64,000 nucleotides of DNA from assembly GCA_021797555.1 (NCBI GenBank), contig JAJZZM010000004.1:62001-126000 (forward strand). The letters run 5' to 3'. Both the position numbers and the translations under genes were made by a program. The notes below the pieces were generated by a model. The model was not told where the DNA came from. It saw nothing but the letters and a program-made list of their open reading frames with translations, and ran no database searches. Origin of the DNA: Thermoplasmata archaeon. Lineage in GTDB: Archaea; Thermoplasmatota; Thermoplasmata; Thermoplasmatales; Thermoplasmataceae. Shown here piece by piece: positions 25,984 through 35,458 of this stretch (the stretch's first letter is position 1; every line of letters begins with the position of its first letter).

Positions 25984-28074
25984 TCACTCATATAAACCAG
26001 TTAATATGGATTCTCCAGGATTACCAGATTCTATATATGATATTATTGTACCGGAATTATTTTTAAAATTTTTAAATTCTCCAGTAGATTTATCATAATA
26101 AAATAATTCATATTTAGTGTTTGGTTCTGCAAAGAATAAATAATGTCCATTCTTAATAGGAACTTTATAGAAATTACCGTTATTAACATCCTCTATGTAA
26201 ATTGTTGAATTAAGTGATGTATTATAATCATTATTATTATCAGAACATCCTGGTTTTAACCCAACTGTTCCGTATATTGCAGATGATGTAACAGCATTTA
26301 TTACCTGTGTTGTGGATGCTTTTATCCCGGAATTTATTGGGCATTTATATTCTGTACCGTACGTTATATCAACAGTAAAATTATTATTTAAATCTGAATT
26401 TGGTATTTTTAATGTGGCATAATCTCCTGCGGAATATAGATTCTGCCCCTCAGAACCATGTGGCAAATTCCCGCCTGTTATAATAAATGATATTTCAGAT
26501 GGTTCGTCGTCGGTTGATGTTCCCGATATTTTATATGGATTATTAACATTATGTATTAAATTTTCAGCAGTTCCTGCTGCCTGCTCTGCAGTTACAGCAT
26601 AACCATAATATGGTATAAGTGAAAATGCATCATTTATAAGAGAGGCTATATCATCAATCTCTGCTATATTTTTTGAATTTATATTTGTTATATTATAACC
26701 ACCATATTTTGAATTATACATATTAATGCATGCATAATCTGCATTATCTGTTTGCATTTTTATTATTAGTTTGTATGGCTCATAATAATAAGAACCTTCC
26801 CTAGAACAAAATAATTCCTGATGACCTGCTCCAGTATTTGTAAGATTAAATATTACATAAAGGTTTGATCCGGAATCATATTCAGTAAATGATGATTCTC
26901 CTATATCTATACTATTATTTGCAATGCCATTGCCCATATATTCTGATTTAGAACATAATATTGTAGTCTGACCATAAATTCCATATGTTGGCTGGTGACA
27001 TATATTTGATAAATATATTGTGTTATTACCATCATAGCCAATGTAATTATATAAATGATGATTATAATAATATGAACCTCCGGTGTATGATGTCGATGTT
27101 GAAACGTCTGTTCTTGCATAATCTGGATTGCAGTGTATATATGTTGTAACCTTTCTATATGATGTATATGAAACATCAACAGGTATCTTTCCATTTGCAT
27201 CGCATGATAATGAAAATTTAAAAACTCCAGTTCCGGATACCTGGAAATTATATGGTGTATGCCCATAAAGACATATACGTGCATTTGCAGCAGAACCAGA
27301 TGATGATGAAAATGATGTTACATGGAATTCCATTTCAACATCTGATCCGTTTAATGACATTGTCCCATTTAAATTATATTTTGAATACAAATCTGTGTAT
27401 CCTGATAATGACCATGTGCATTCCTTTGTTGTTACATGGCATGAACCGGAACCACTTGATCCCCCTCCTGGATTGCATGGATTTCCAGGGCATATTATTG
27501 GGTCTATTACATACATATAACCCTTATTGAGATGAAATTCATATGGTATTTTAAGATCATTAAATCCATCAATTGATGTAATAACAGGATTTAAATTTGT
27601 ATTATAAAATACATATGGCCCAATATTTACATTTTTTATTTTATTATTTATAATTTCACAGTATGAATAGTTTTCATGATTATAATTATATGATTCAACA
27701 TTAAATATTACATAATAATTTGCATTTATATTGGATATAATATAAACATATGATTTTATCCCACCATATTTTAAAAATATATTATTTTCAAACATTGTAA
27801 AATTATTATTTTTGTATATAAATGTATTATAATTATTTACATTATTATAATAAACTAAATTAACACTTTGAAGATTATTATTTATGTAAACACACCATGA
27901 AAAATTTAATGATGAATTGTCCATATTATAAGTATTATCATATACATAAAAATTGTTATTTAATGCATCATTATTGATAATATTGCTATTATTATCAATA
28001 TTTTCTGAAAATGATATCATAACAAACATTAGAACAATCACCATAGTTATAATTATTATAATTTTATTATGCAT
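25984..28074 (-). CDS. Large secreted or surface protein, 696 aa, Asn/Tyr-rich
   Basis: Begins with a hydrophobic stretch (IIIIITMVIVLMFVMISF, about 5-22) that serves as signal peptide or anchor; no C-terminal membrane helix is seen. A Cys/Gly/Ser segment with CPGNPCNPGGGSSGSGSC near 195-213 looks like a disulfide-bonded hinge. It separates an Asn-rich N-terminal part from beta-rich repeats. The end carries SAIYGTVGLKPGCSDNN and NGHYLFFAEP, the same terminal domain as the two smaller paralogues. No protease or glycosidase motif was found. It heads the three-gene unit and has a TATAA microsatellite in its promoter. Function unknown. Confidence 0.75.
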   Translation of the reverse strand: MHNKIIIIITMVIVLMFVMISFSENIDNNSNIINNDALNNNFYVYDNTYNMDNSSLNFSWCVYINNNLQSVNLVYYNNVNNYNTFIYKNNNFTMFENNIFLKYGGIKSYVYIISNINANYYVIFNVESYNYNHENYSYCEIINNKIKNVNIGPYVFYNTNLNPVITSIDGFNDLKIPYEFHLNKGYMYVIDPIICPGNPCNPGGGSSGSGSCHVTTKECTWSLSGYTDLYSKYNLNGTMSLNGSDVEMEFHVTSFSSSSGSAANARICLYGHTPYNFQVSGTGVFKFSLSCDANGKIPVDVSYTSYRKVTTYIHCNPDYARTDVSTSTSYTGGSYYYNHHLYNYIGYDGNNTIYLSNICHQPTYGIYGQTTILCSKSEYMGNGIANNSIDIGESSFTEYDSGSNLYVIFNLTNTGAGHQELFCSREGSYYYEPYKLIIKMQTDNADYACINMYNSKYGGYNITNINSKNIAEIDDIASLINDAFSLIPYYGYAVTAEQAAGTAENLIHNVNNPYKISGTSTDDEPSEISFIITGGNLPHGSEGQNLYSAGDYATLKIPNSDLNNNFTVDITYGTEYKCPINSGIKASTTQVINAVTSSAIYGTVGLKPGCSDNNNDYNTSLNSTIYIEDVNNGNFYKVPIKNGHYLFFAEPNTKYELFYYDKSTGEFKNFKNNSGTIISYIESGNPGESILTGLYE

Positions 28075-28080
28075 AAATAA

Positions 28081-28110
28081 TATAATATAATATAATATAA
28101 TATAATATAT
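28081..28110. repeat. TATAA pentanucleotide microsatellite in a surface-protein promoter
   Basis: Five perfect tandem TATAA units followed by a degenerate sixth fill the region from 7 to 36 nt before the ATG of the 696-residue protein (minus strand). This is where the archaeal TATA box must lie. Change in unit number by slippage could alter promoter strength. Confidence 0.8.
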
Positions 28111-28404
28111 AAATATTTCTATTTATTGTGTATATAATATATATAAATATGCAAAAGGAATAAATAATTATCTTACCAGTTTCCAATATTAAAACCTTTC
28201 TTTACCGTTACTCCATTAATCTATTCCTGTTTAACTTCTAATTCATGATAATTATTATCATAGAGAACCCAATGATAAATAATTTTATACAAAATAAAGA
28301 AAGAATATTGAAAATATAGAAAATTCTTAAATAAAAGTTTATAATATTTACTGGACGATGTGTAAGGCATTCCCATATGGGGATGCCGTACCTATTTATT
28401 TTAA
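28111..28404. other. Intergenic stretch with hairpin, between surface-protein promoter and transposase remnant
   Basis: About 290 nt with no convincing gene. It contains a near palindrome at 28366-28387, listed separately. Together with the microsatellite, the gap between genes is 330 nt. A short minus-strand reading GVTVKKGFNIGNW before a stop (about 28160-28220) may be debris of a coding sequence, unproven. Confidence 0.4.
28366..28387. repeat. 22-bp near-perfect palindrome beside the transposase remnant
   Basis: GGCATTCCCATATGGGGATG followed by CC folds on itself with a single T/G mismatch pair. It lies 18 nt past the transposase stop. It may be an end structure of the old insertion sequence or a transcription terminator for it. 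Confidence 0.6.
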
Positions 28405-28935
28405 CTATATTTTAGATAAATCAATACTGTAAATATTATTGAAGTATCTTATATTTCCATGCCTTATACCTCTTATGATTTCAGGGAATGAAACTATAAT
28501 TCCTATTGATTCCATTATCATGTTCACAATAATATACGCAATCATGTATGAGAATACCTGTATTATCATTCCATTTAATGATTTTGATAATAAATGGTCT
28601 ATTTTAAGCTGTGACTTCATTCTTTTAAATAACTCCTCTATGTTCCATCTCAAATTATATGCATAGTAAATATACTTATCAGGCAAATTCATTATATCAG
28701 TGATATATCTGTATTCAATCCCCTCAACATTCACCCTTGCAATGCGTAAATTCAATCCATTATTCATTCTTGCCATTTCATGGCCATTGACTGTTCCGGA
28801 TCCAGAGTAAACAGCATTCTTTTTTATCCTGGATACAAATAATATATTCCTATCAGCAAGCTCCTTAAATCTCTTTAAGTTATAGTACCCTAAATCAAAT
28901 ACCAGTATTGATGAGTACAGTATTTTACTATCCAT
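28405..28935 (-). pseudogene. 5'-truncated IS4/ISH3-like DDE transposase
   Basis: 176 residues correspond to the C-terminal half of a DDE transposase. VFDLGYYN carries the second catalytic Asp, and YNLRWNIEELFKRMK gives the Y-R-E-K motif with the catalytic Glu. The first Asp and the N-terminal domain are missing. The reading frame is cut just downstream of the stop codon of the MFS gene at 28964, so the element was broken at that junction. It cannot be an active transposase by itself. An in-frame ATG at 28935 exists but is an internal codon. Confidence 0.82.
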
Positions 28936-28963
28936 ATCTTTTATAATATTATCAAGATGTCTT

Positions 28964-30142
28964 CTATGAATTTATTCCAAATATTTTATTGTCATTCCAG
29001 TATTTTTTTATTATTATCAAAACAGAAATAATCACGGGTATTATAAGAATTGCAAATGTTTTTTCGAATCCTATATATGGAATAATTGCTGCAAATATTA
29101 GTGGTATAACCATAAATAAGGCCATATTGTATGAATAAAAATATGAATTGACTGCGTTTCTTTCCTCTACTGATGTGCCCCTGGATATTTCTATTGTTGA
29201 TAACGGGAATATTGACCCATGCGGTATGCCTAAAAACATCATTACACCAACAAATGCAAAATAATTGGGCAAAAATGGGAATATTATCAATGCTATAACT
29301 GTAATTGTAGGTGCTATTATTAATGGATATCTTATATTTTTAATGGGCCTTATGCTTAAGTATATCCTTGTAAATAATGAGACAGTAAAAAAGAATACAA
29401 ATGGTAAATATGCCATGTAACTGCTTACATGGAATCTTGTTTCAGCAAATATTACAAGAAAAACAGTAAGTGCAGCAAATGGTACATTATACGTTGTTAT
29501 TGTTAAAATTGCTGACCACAGCCCTGAATTATGCTTTATTGATGAACCGTGTGTTTCTTTTTTATTATTTTTCGGGAATTCCATAAAAAATGATGTAATA
29601 AATCCAATAATGCCTATAGGTGCAAAAAATAGGAATACTGTTCTATAATTAATAAACGTCAATAAATATGTTTCTAATGATGGGCCAAATACTAAGCTAA
29701 AGCTTAACCCAACCGAATATATGGCCAATAATCTTTCCCTGCCAGTTTTATCCGGATATAAACTTGCAGATGTTACAATATTTGGCAGTATTATCCCATA
29801 GGCTATCCCTATGAAAAATGATACTATAAATATGCTAATACTGCTGGATAAGTAATATAATACCAGTAATATAATTATCATAAAATTTGCAAATATAAAT
29901 ACATTTCTTCTTAATTTGGAATTCATTAAGGGATTCAAGAATGTTGTTGCAAGTACCGTTCCTAAATAAACTATTGCAGTTACCAGTGCAGATAATATAT
30001 ATGAAAAATGCAGTAAATATTTACCAAATGGAGAAACTGTTGTAACCACCATATCATTGGTCGCCCTCATAGATACTGCCATTAAAATCAGAATTATAGA
30101 GTATAACAGGAATAAATGCTTATTACTGGATAATTTCCTCAT
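28964..30142 (-). CDS. Major facilitator superfamily transporter
   Basis: 392-residue polytopic protein with about 12 membrane helices in two halves separated by a hydrophilic loop (EFPKNNKKETHGSSIKHNSG, near 190-209). The loop after helix 2 (NPLMNSKLRRNVFI) is a weak MFS signature, and GIPHGSIFPLSTIEISRG in the second half is family-like. Substrate unknown. The last codons abut the broken transposase, so the extreme C-terminus (FGINS) could be altered, though the protein length is normal. Upstream lies a 249-nt gap without recognised features. Confidence 0.78.
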   Translation of the reverse strand: MRKLSSNKHLFLLYSIILILMAVSMRATNDMVVTTVSPFGKYLLHFSYILSALVTAIVYLGTVLATTFLNPLMNSKLRRNVFIFANFMIIILLVLYYLSSSISIFIVSFFIGIAYGIILPNIVTSASLYPDKTGRERLLAIYSVGLSFSLVFGPSLETYLLTFINYRTVFLFFAPIGIIGFITSFFMEFPKNNKKETHGSSIKHNSGLWSAILTITTYNVPFAALTVFLVIFAETRFHVSSYMAYLPFVFFFTVSLFTRIYLSIRPIKNIRYPLIIAPTITVIALIIFPFLPNYFAFVGVMMFLGIPHGSIFPLSTIEISRGTSVEERNAVNSYFYSYNMALFMVIPLIFAAIIPYIGFEKTFAILIIPVIISVLIIIKKYWNDNKIFGINS

Positions 30143-30391
30143 AGGGAGTTATTTAACAGCAATATTAATTATTTATCCATAATAAATAAATATATATAGG
30201 AATTAATAGCCGGATATTGCAATTAATAATTATCAATTATTTAAAAACATTAGTTATCTCTGGACTGTTTTTAATGCTATTACCAATGTATCCTATAACA
30301 GGCACGGATATTTACCATATTAGTATTTATATATAAAGAGTGAGCAATGGCAATAAAAAAACCAGAAATATAAAGCTTAAAAACTTAAAAA

Positions 30392-30856
30392 TCATTCCTT
30401 TATTAAATCAGAAGCTTTTTTATAAAATATATCCCTTAACATTAGCAAAGCATCAAAATTTTCTACTGTAAATCTTTTTTTGTAATCATCCTTTTTTGAT
30501 AATCTTCTGTAATAATATAATAATTCTACTGTCTTTGTGCACGCCCTAAATGCAACCTTGGCAGCCCTGTTATCACTTAATATAATGTTATAGTCATCCT
30601 TCCACCCTTTTTCCTGCGGCAATGATTTCATAAAATCAAAGTTGCTGGCTTTCTCTCCCATTATTATAAAATTTTCTAAAGACCTTATATAATCAACAAT
30701 ATTTTTATAGTTGCCAGAAAATTCCGTATCAAGTTTCATTAAATTTGATGTTATGCTTGCAAGTTCGTATTCTTTTACAAAATATAACTGTATATCATTA
30801 TCATAGTCTTCATCTTTATCATTTACCATGCAGTGAAACTTTTTAAATTCTTCCAT
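30392..30856 (-). CDS. Hypothetical protein, 154 aa
   Basis: Not recognised. The protein is soluble, charged and probably all-helical, without membrane segments or cysteine clusters (one Cys near the start, one near 107). Helices such as VAFRACTKTVELLYYYRRLS could form a bundle. It reads in the same direction as the EamA permease upstream with a 30-nt gap and may share its transcript. Codon use is like that of neighbours, supporting expression. No function is proposed. Confidence 0.6.
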   Translation of the reverse strand: MEEFKKFHCMVNDKDEDYDNDIQLYFVKEYELASITSNLMKLDTEFSGNYKNIVDYIRSLENFIIMGEKASNFDFMKSLPQEKGWKDDYNIILSDNRAAKVAFRACTKTVELLYYYRRLSKKDDYKKRFTVENFDALLMLRDIFYKKASDLIKE

Positions 30857-30886
30857 AATTATGCATTAATTTATTAGATAAATACT

Positions 30887-31705
30887 TTATTTTTTAATTT
30901 TTATATTTGAAATTGTTATGCTTATTATTATAATAATAGCACCTATAAATTGAAATTCGGTTAAAGTTTCATGAATAATAAAAAATGCCAGTATAATTGT
31001 AAAAACAGGCTCCATGGAAGAAATCATCATTGATAAAGAAGAATCAAGTTTTTTCATTCCGCGATAAAATAAATAATATGGAACTATTTCGGCGAATATC
31101 GCAAGGTATAAACCTCCGGAAATTGAATATACATTATAATTAACATCTACAAAAAATGATACTAAGAATATTAAGGGTATTGACCAGACAACTTCCGCCG
31201 CGATAATCATGTTGTTATCTATTCCAGAAAACTGTAATTTTTTTGAAAATGATATTAATAATCCATATGTTAATCCTGACAATAATCCTAAAATTACAAA
31301 ATAAAAGTTAACTGTTCCTAAATACGTTAAATATAGGCCAAAAATTATTAAAAATGCGGATATTATTTTCATTTTTGTAATCTTCTCTTTTATAAATAAA
31401 AATGAAAATATAATAACAAATAATATTGATGTATACAGCATTACAGCCATAAAAGGTGCTCCGGCAATAGTTATTGAAACAACAAATATTTCAATAAAAA
31501 TGCCATTTAATACTCCTATTATGAGCAATTTAAAATTTATAAGCCCTTTAAAATCTCTATAAAACAATAAAAAAATTAATCCGAATATTGACCTGAATAA
31601 TACCATGGAAAAGGGATTCCCGCCCAGAGGGTATAAAAGATCTACAACTATACCCATTGTTCCCCAGAGAAACGCGGCTCCGAGTATATCAATTTTCTCT
31701 TTCAT
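30887..31705 (-). CDS. EamA/DMT-family transporter
   Basis: 272-residue drug/metabolite transporter with ten hydrophobic helices formed by two EamA repeats. The first repeat opens LGAAFLWGTMGIVVDLLYPL, and the second ends with SSMEPVFTIILAFFIIHETL, the EPxxA-type signature of DMT proteins. The start is placed at ATG 31705 (MKEKID); a TTG at 31723 would add six residues. Probable exporter of a metabolite; substrate not readable. It is divergent from the class V aminotransferase, with 60 nt between starts. Confidence 0.82.
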   Translation of the reverse strand: MKEKIDILGAAFLWGTMGIVVDLLYPLGGNPFSMVLFRSIFGLIFLLFYRDFKGLINFKLLIIGVLNGIFIEIFVVSITIAGAPFMAVMLYTSILFVIIFSFLFIKEKITKMKIISAFLIIFGLYLTYLGTVNFYFVILGLLSGLTYGLLISFSKKLQFSGIDNNMIIAAEVVWSIPLIFLVSFFVDVNYNVYSISGGLYLAIFAEIVPYYLFYRGMKKLDSSLSMMISSMEPVFTIILAFFIIHETLTEFQFIGAIIIIISITISNIKIKK

Positions 31706-31765
31706 TGCAATAGCATTAAACAAACGTTAAAATAAATTTATATTCTATAATATATTATTATATAT

Positions 31766-32920
31766 ATGAACAGAAAATTATTGATGCATGTTGGCCCAAC
31801 AATAATAGATATGGATGTTTTACTGGCAGGAGTAAGAAACAACACGGGATTTGCCTCACCGGAATTTATACCTGCAATGAAAAATTCTTTAGACGGATTA
31901 AAATATGTTATGAATGCAAAGAACTACCAGCCATTTATATTGCCCGGAAGTGGTACATTAGGAATGGAAAGCATGACATCATTACTAAAGAAAAATGATA
32001 ATGTTTTAGTAATAAGTTCCGGTGTTTTCGGGGATCGCTGGAAAGCGATATTCAATAAATATGAAGTTAACTGTACATTATTGAGATCAGAGCCAGGAAA
32101 AATTGTAAGTGAAGATAGGATTATGGAGGAATTAGATAAAAAGCATTATAAAATGGTAACAATGACACAGGTAGAAACAAGTACCGGTGTTAGATTTCCC
32201 GTAAAGGAAATAGCCAAAAAAATAAGGGATAAAACAGATTTAATTGTTGTCGATGCAGTTGCAAGTGCTGGAGCCGAAGAATTGAACGTACATGACTGGG
32301 ATATAGATGTATGCTTAACTGCAAGCCAGAAGGCTTTAGCAACACCTCCCGGTGCTTCACTGCTTGTATTGTCTGAAAATGCATTATCATATTTATCAGA
32401 TGATTCATTATCAGGTTTTTATACAGATTTAAATCAGTGGAAGAATATAATGAATAACTTTGAAAGCAATAAATCAGGTTATTATACAACATTGCCTGTG
32501 CATTTAATATTTTCATTAGAAAAATCATTTGATTTAATAAAAGAGGAAACCATGGAAAATAGAATAAAAAGACATAAGATAGTTTCAGGTGCAATAAGAT
32601 CAGGATTAAATGCAATGGATATGGATATAATGGCATATGAAAAATATTACAGCAATACAGTAACAGCAATGATGTTAAACAATATAAATATGAATGAATT
32701 TTTAAATTATTGCCTAAACAATGGAATAGAAATGGCAACAGGAATAATACCAGAATATGCAGGAAAATACATAAGGATAGGCCATATGGGCTGGATTAAT
32801 GAAAATGATGCAATATCAACAATAGCTGTTATTGAAAGGGCACTTAATAAATTTGGTAAAAAAATAAAATATGGAACAGGAATAACTGCTGCACAGGAAT
32901 ATATTGAAGATTTTAAGTGA
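31766..32920 (+). CDS. Class V aminotransferase (alanine/serine-glyoxylate or serine-pyruvate type)
   Basis: 384-residue PLP enzyme of fold type I. The cofactor Lys is in TASQKALATPPG near residue 191; TMTQVETSTGVRFPV and LIVVDAVASAGAEE (the Asp that holds the pyridine nitrogen) are the other family motifs. Relatives convert glyoxylate or pyruvate with alanine, serine or related amino acids; the exact pair is unknown. A TATA-like ATTTATATTC lies about 25-30 nt before the ATG, indicating a leaderless transcript. Its 3' end overlaps lipB on the other strand by 8 nt. Confidence 0.88.
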   Translation: MNRKLLMHVGPTIIDMDVLLAGVRNNTGFASPEFIPAMKNSLDGLKYVMNAKNYQPFILPGSGTLGMESMTSLLKKNDNVLVISSGVFGDRWKAIFNKYEVNCTLLRSEPGKIVSEDRIMEELDKKHYKMVTMTQVETSTGVRFPVKEIAKKIRDKTDLIVVDAVASAGAEELNVHDWDIDVCLTASQKALATPPGASLLVLSENALSYLSDDSLSGFYTDLNQWKNIMNNFESNKSGYYTTLPVHLIFSLEKSFDLIKEETMENRIKRHKIVSGAIRSGLNAMDMDIMAYEKYYSNTVTAMMLNNINMNEFLNYCLNNGIEMATGIIPEYAGKYIRIGHMGWINENDAISTIAVIERALNKFGKKIKYGTGITAAQEYIEDFK

Positions 32921-33542
32921 TACTATTTTTTATTGTATAATCAATTATATTGAATTTTTTTAATGTAATTTCAATAAATTTTTCCTTTATTGCATTTAAA
33001 TCATATTTTTTGCCTGTAATTTTTTCCATGGATGTCATTATATCAGGATTAAAATTGCATGGATTTATTATGCTGAATTTTTTTAAATCCGTGGAAACGT
33101 TAAGTGCCATGCCATGATACGTTGAAAACTTATTTATTGCAATGCCTATAGAAGCTATCTTTTTATTTTCATGCCATATACCTGTTTTCTCATTATATAA
33201 AGGATATGAATCAATATTATAATCTTTTAATAATTCAATAACTGATTCCTGTATAATTTTTATTAAATCAAGTGCATTCATTTTTCTATCCTTCAAGTTT
33301 ATTATATAATATGCTATTAACTGACCTTTGCCATGATATGTTACATAGCCACCACGGTCTGTTTTTATTATATTGTTTAAATCACCCTTATAATGTATGC
33401 CTGCAGTGTAAACATCATCATGTTCCGGAAATATAAATGAATCTTCGATTTTATTATTATTCCTTAAATCATTTAATTTTTTCTGGAATTCTGTGCATGT
33501 ATTATAATCAATTTTGGATAAATTATATATAAAGGATTTCAT
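32913..33542 (-). CDS. lipB: LipB, octanoyl-[acyl-carrier/lipoyl-domain] transferase
   Basis: 209-residue LipB-type enzyme that transfers an octanoyl group to lipoyl domains of 2-oxoacid dehydrogenases or glycine cleavage H protein. RGGYVTYHGKGQ near 64-75 and KIASIGIAI, YHGMALNV are the family blocks; the catalytic Cys lies in IINPCNF near 160, with the Lys in KIASIG. The usual PCG is PCN here. It is a single gene convergent with the aminotransferase, so no operon context is available. No lipoyl synthase is in the window. Confidence 0.9.
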   Translation of the reverse strand: MKSFIYNLSKIDYNTCTEFQKKLNDLRNNNKIEDSFIFPEHDDVYTAGIHYKGDLNNIIKTDRGGYVTYHGKGQLIAYYIINLKDRKMNALDLIKIIQESVIELLKDYNIDSYPLYNEKTGIWHENKKIASIGIAINKFSTYHGMALNVSTDLKKFSIINPCNFNPDIMTSMEKITGKKYDLNAIKEKFIEITLKKFNIIDYTIKNSIT

Positions 33543-33642
33543 TGTGTATAATATGAAGAAGAGATAAAAATTTATTTATAATATTTCTTAATAGTAACAT
33601 TTTGCCAATAAATTATTTTTTGGTAAACATTTAAATATTACA

Positions 33643-34512
33643 ATGCAATTAAAAGTCATGGAAAATGCATTGAAAAAAAATCAAGAAAATGATAGTGATT
33701 TTAATCAATTTAAAGTATCACTGAAATATCAATTTCTTTCATACATAAGAACAAGAAGATTTATCGGCCTTGCAATATTTTCACTTGCAATGTCAATACT
33801 AGTAATGGCCTTAATGCTGCATACAGAGTACAGCACATTAAAAGCGGCAGACTCTGTTTCATTTTTTTATCAGTATTTATCGGAATTTACTGTATTATTT
33901 ACATTATTAATCTCAGCATTTTTTGGCGGTGATTTAATATCAACAGATACCGGAACAAATGCTGCATATTACACGCTGGTTCAGCCGGTAAGAAGATCTG
34001 TTTTATTTTTAGGCAGATTTATTGCAGCAATAATAGCCGCATTTATTGTAATATTCTTATATTTTCTTGTAGGAATATTATCATCATTATACCTTTACGG
34101 TACAGTTTCTGTATTAATATTAAACAGTTTAGGTCTTTTAGTTCTATTTATAGCTGCAGGAATAGCATTTTCTTCATTGTTTTCAGGTATATTTAAAAGC
34201 CCATCAAACGGAATAGTTGTATCAATACTAATATTTGTTTTAGGTTTCAGCATTATTGATGAAATATTAGGTGCATTAGAAGGCATAGAACCCTTATTCA
34301 GCATTTATTTTGTTGGGGAAATTGTTTATCTTGTTTTTGATAATAATTATCCTACAAAAGTTATTTCGAGCAGTAGGTTTGGTCCACATGGCGTAACAAC
34401 ATACACATTTTTGCCATCAATTCCGCAGGGGATATATGTATTGCTGGCATATATAATATTATTCGGCATATTATCCATATTAATTTATACAAGGAGGCAA
34501 ATAGAGGGATAA
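33643..34512 (+). CDS. ABC-2 type transporter permease
   Basis: 289-residue membrane subunit with about six helices, of the ABC-2 exporter class. A hydrophilic start is followed by a first helix, then SAFFGGDLISTDTGTNAAYY, the family's conserved loop after helix 2, and more helices. It is followed after 2 nt by its ATPase. Two starts are possible: ATG 33643 or ATG 33658; TTTAAATATT at 33629-33638 lies at the right distance for a leaderless start at 33658, which would remove MQLKV. Cargo unknown. Confidence 0.82.
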   Translation: MQLKVMENALKKNQENDSDFNQFKVSLKYQFLSYIRTRRFIGLAIFSLAMSILVMALMLHTEYSTLKAADSVSFFYQYLSEFTVLFTLLISAFFGGDLISTDTGTNAAYYTLVQPVRRSVLFLGRFIAAIIAAFIVIFLYFLVGILSSLYLYGTVSVLILNSLGLLVLFIAAGIAFSSLFSGIFKSPSNGIVVSILIFVLGFSIIDEILGALEGIEPLFSIYFVGEIVYLVFDNNYPTKVISSSRFGPHGVTTYTFLPSIPQGIYVLLAYIILFGILSILIYTRRQIEG

Positions 34513-34514
34513 AC

Positions 34515-35429
34515 ATGGAAATATCATTTAAAGGCATATCAAAAAGTTATAGTAAATTTAAGGCTTTAGACAATATATCATTTAATTTTAATGAACATGG
34601 AGCCATAGGATATCTGGGGCCTAATGGAGCCGGAAAAACAACAACATTAAAAATAATGACAAATCTAATAAGGCCATCAAAAGGCACAGTTGAATTAAAT
34701 GGCATAAACGTAACAAAAAATCCAAAAAAAGCATTATTCAATGTTGGTTCAATGATTGAAACGCCAACACCATATCCATATTTAACGGTAAAAGAATCTT
34801 TAGAATTCATAGGCGAATTGCGTGGCATAGATAAAAAAACAATCCATTCAGAAATAGATGAATTTGCAGAAGCACTGAAATTACCACCACTGACATCAAA
34901 AATGGGGCAATTATCAAAAGGGCAGAGGCAAAGAGCCGTTTTTGCATCTGTTTTAATTCCAGATCCTTCCATAGTAATTTTGGATGAGCCTACAAGCGGA
35001 TTGGATCCATTTGAAAGAAAAATATTCCGTGATTTTATATTAAAATTAAAAAAGGATAAGCTTGTGTTTTTCTCATCACATATATTATCAGAAGTATCTG
35101 AAACCTGCGATGATGTAATATTTTTAAATAAAGGCAAAATATTGAAACAGGGAAATATAGATATAATATCAAGGGAATTCAATACCAATGCAGTATCGGT
35201 AGAATTTATAAAGCCCATTGATGATGCAATAAAAAGATCTATTGAATCCTTAAACCATGAAATAATAAGCATTAATAATAAGATAGCTGTTCTAAAATAT
35301 TCCGGTGATAATGATGACCGTGCGGACCTGTTAAAAGGATTAATAAAGATCTCGCCAGTGGTTTCATACAGTACATACGGTTCTGACTTAGAATCTGCAT
35401 ATATATCTATTCTTGGAGAAAAAAGTTAA
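34515..35429 (+). CDS. ABC transporter ATPase, ABC-2 partner
   Basis: 304-residue cytoplasmic ATPase. Walker A GPNGAGKTTTLKIM (about 36-49), signature LSKGQRQRA, Walker B VILDEPTSGLDP and switch His in FFSSHIL are complete. The C-terminal 90 residues form the extra domain usual for this exporter class. GAGGG precedes the ATG, and the gene follows the permease directly, so they make one exporter. Possible cargoes are drugs, lipids or peptides; nothing here selects among them. Confidence 0.92.
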   Translation: MEISFKGISKSYSKFKALDNISFNFNEHGAIGYLGPNGAGKTTTLKIMTNLIRPSKGTVELNGINVTKNPKKALFNVGSMIETPTPYPYLTVKESLEFIGELRGIDKKTIHSEIDEFAEALKLPPLTSKMGQLSKGQRQRAVFASVLIPDPSIVILDEPTSGLDPFERKIFRDFILKLKKDKLVFFSSHILSEVSETCDDVIFLNKGKILKQGNIDIISREFNTNAVSVEFIKPIDDAIKRSIESLNHEIISINNKIAVLKYSGDNDDRADLLKGLIKISPVVSYSTYGSDLESAYISILGEKS

Positions 35430-35458
35430 AATTTAAACCTTTGGTGTAATTAATATTT

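Noticed and set aside
32190-32738. 182-codon open frame opposite the class V aminotransferase
   Set aside because: It lies wholly within a gene with clear catalytic motifs. Its Leu/His/Tyr-rich product is the usual shadow of A/T-rich coding DNA.
34547-35272. 241-codon open frame opposite the ABC ATPase
   Set aside because: The plus strand carries complete Walker A, signature and Walker B motifs. The minus reading has no motif and is an antisense shadow.
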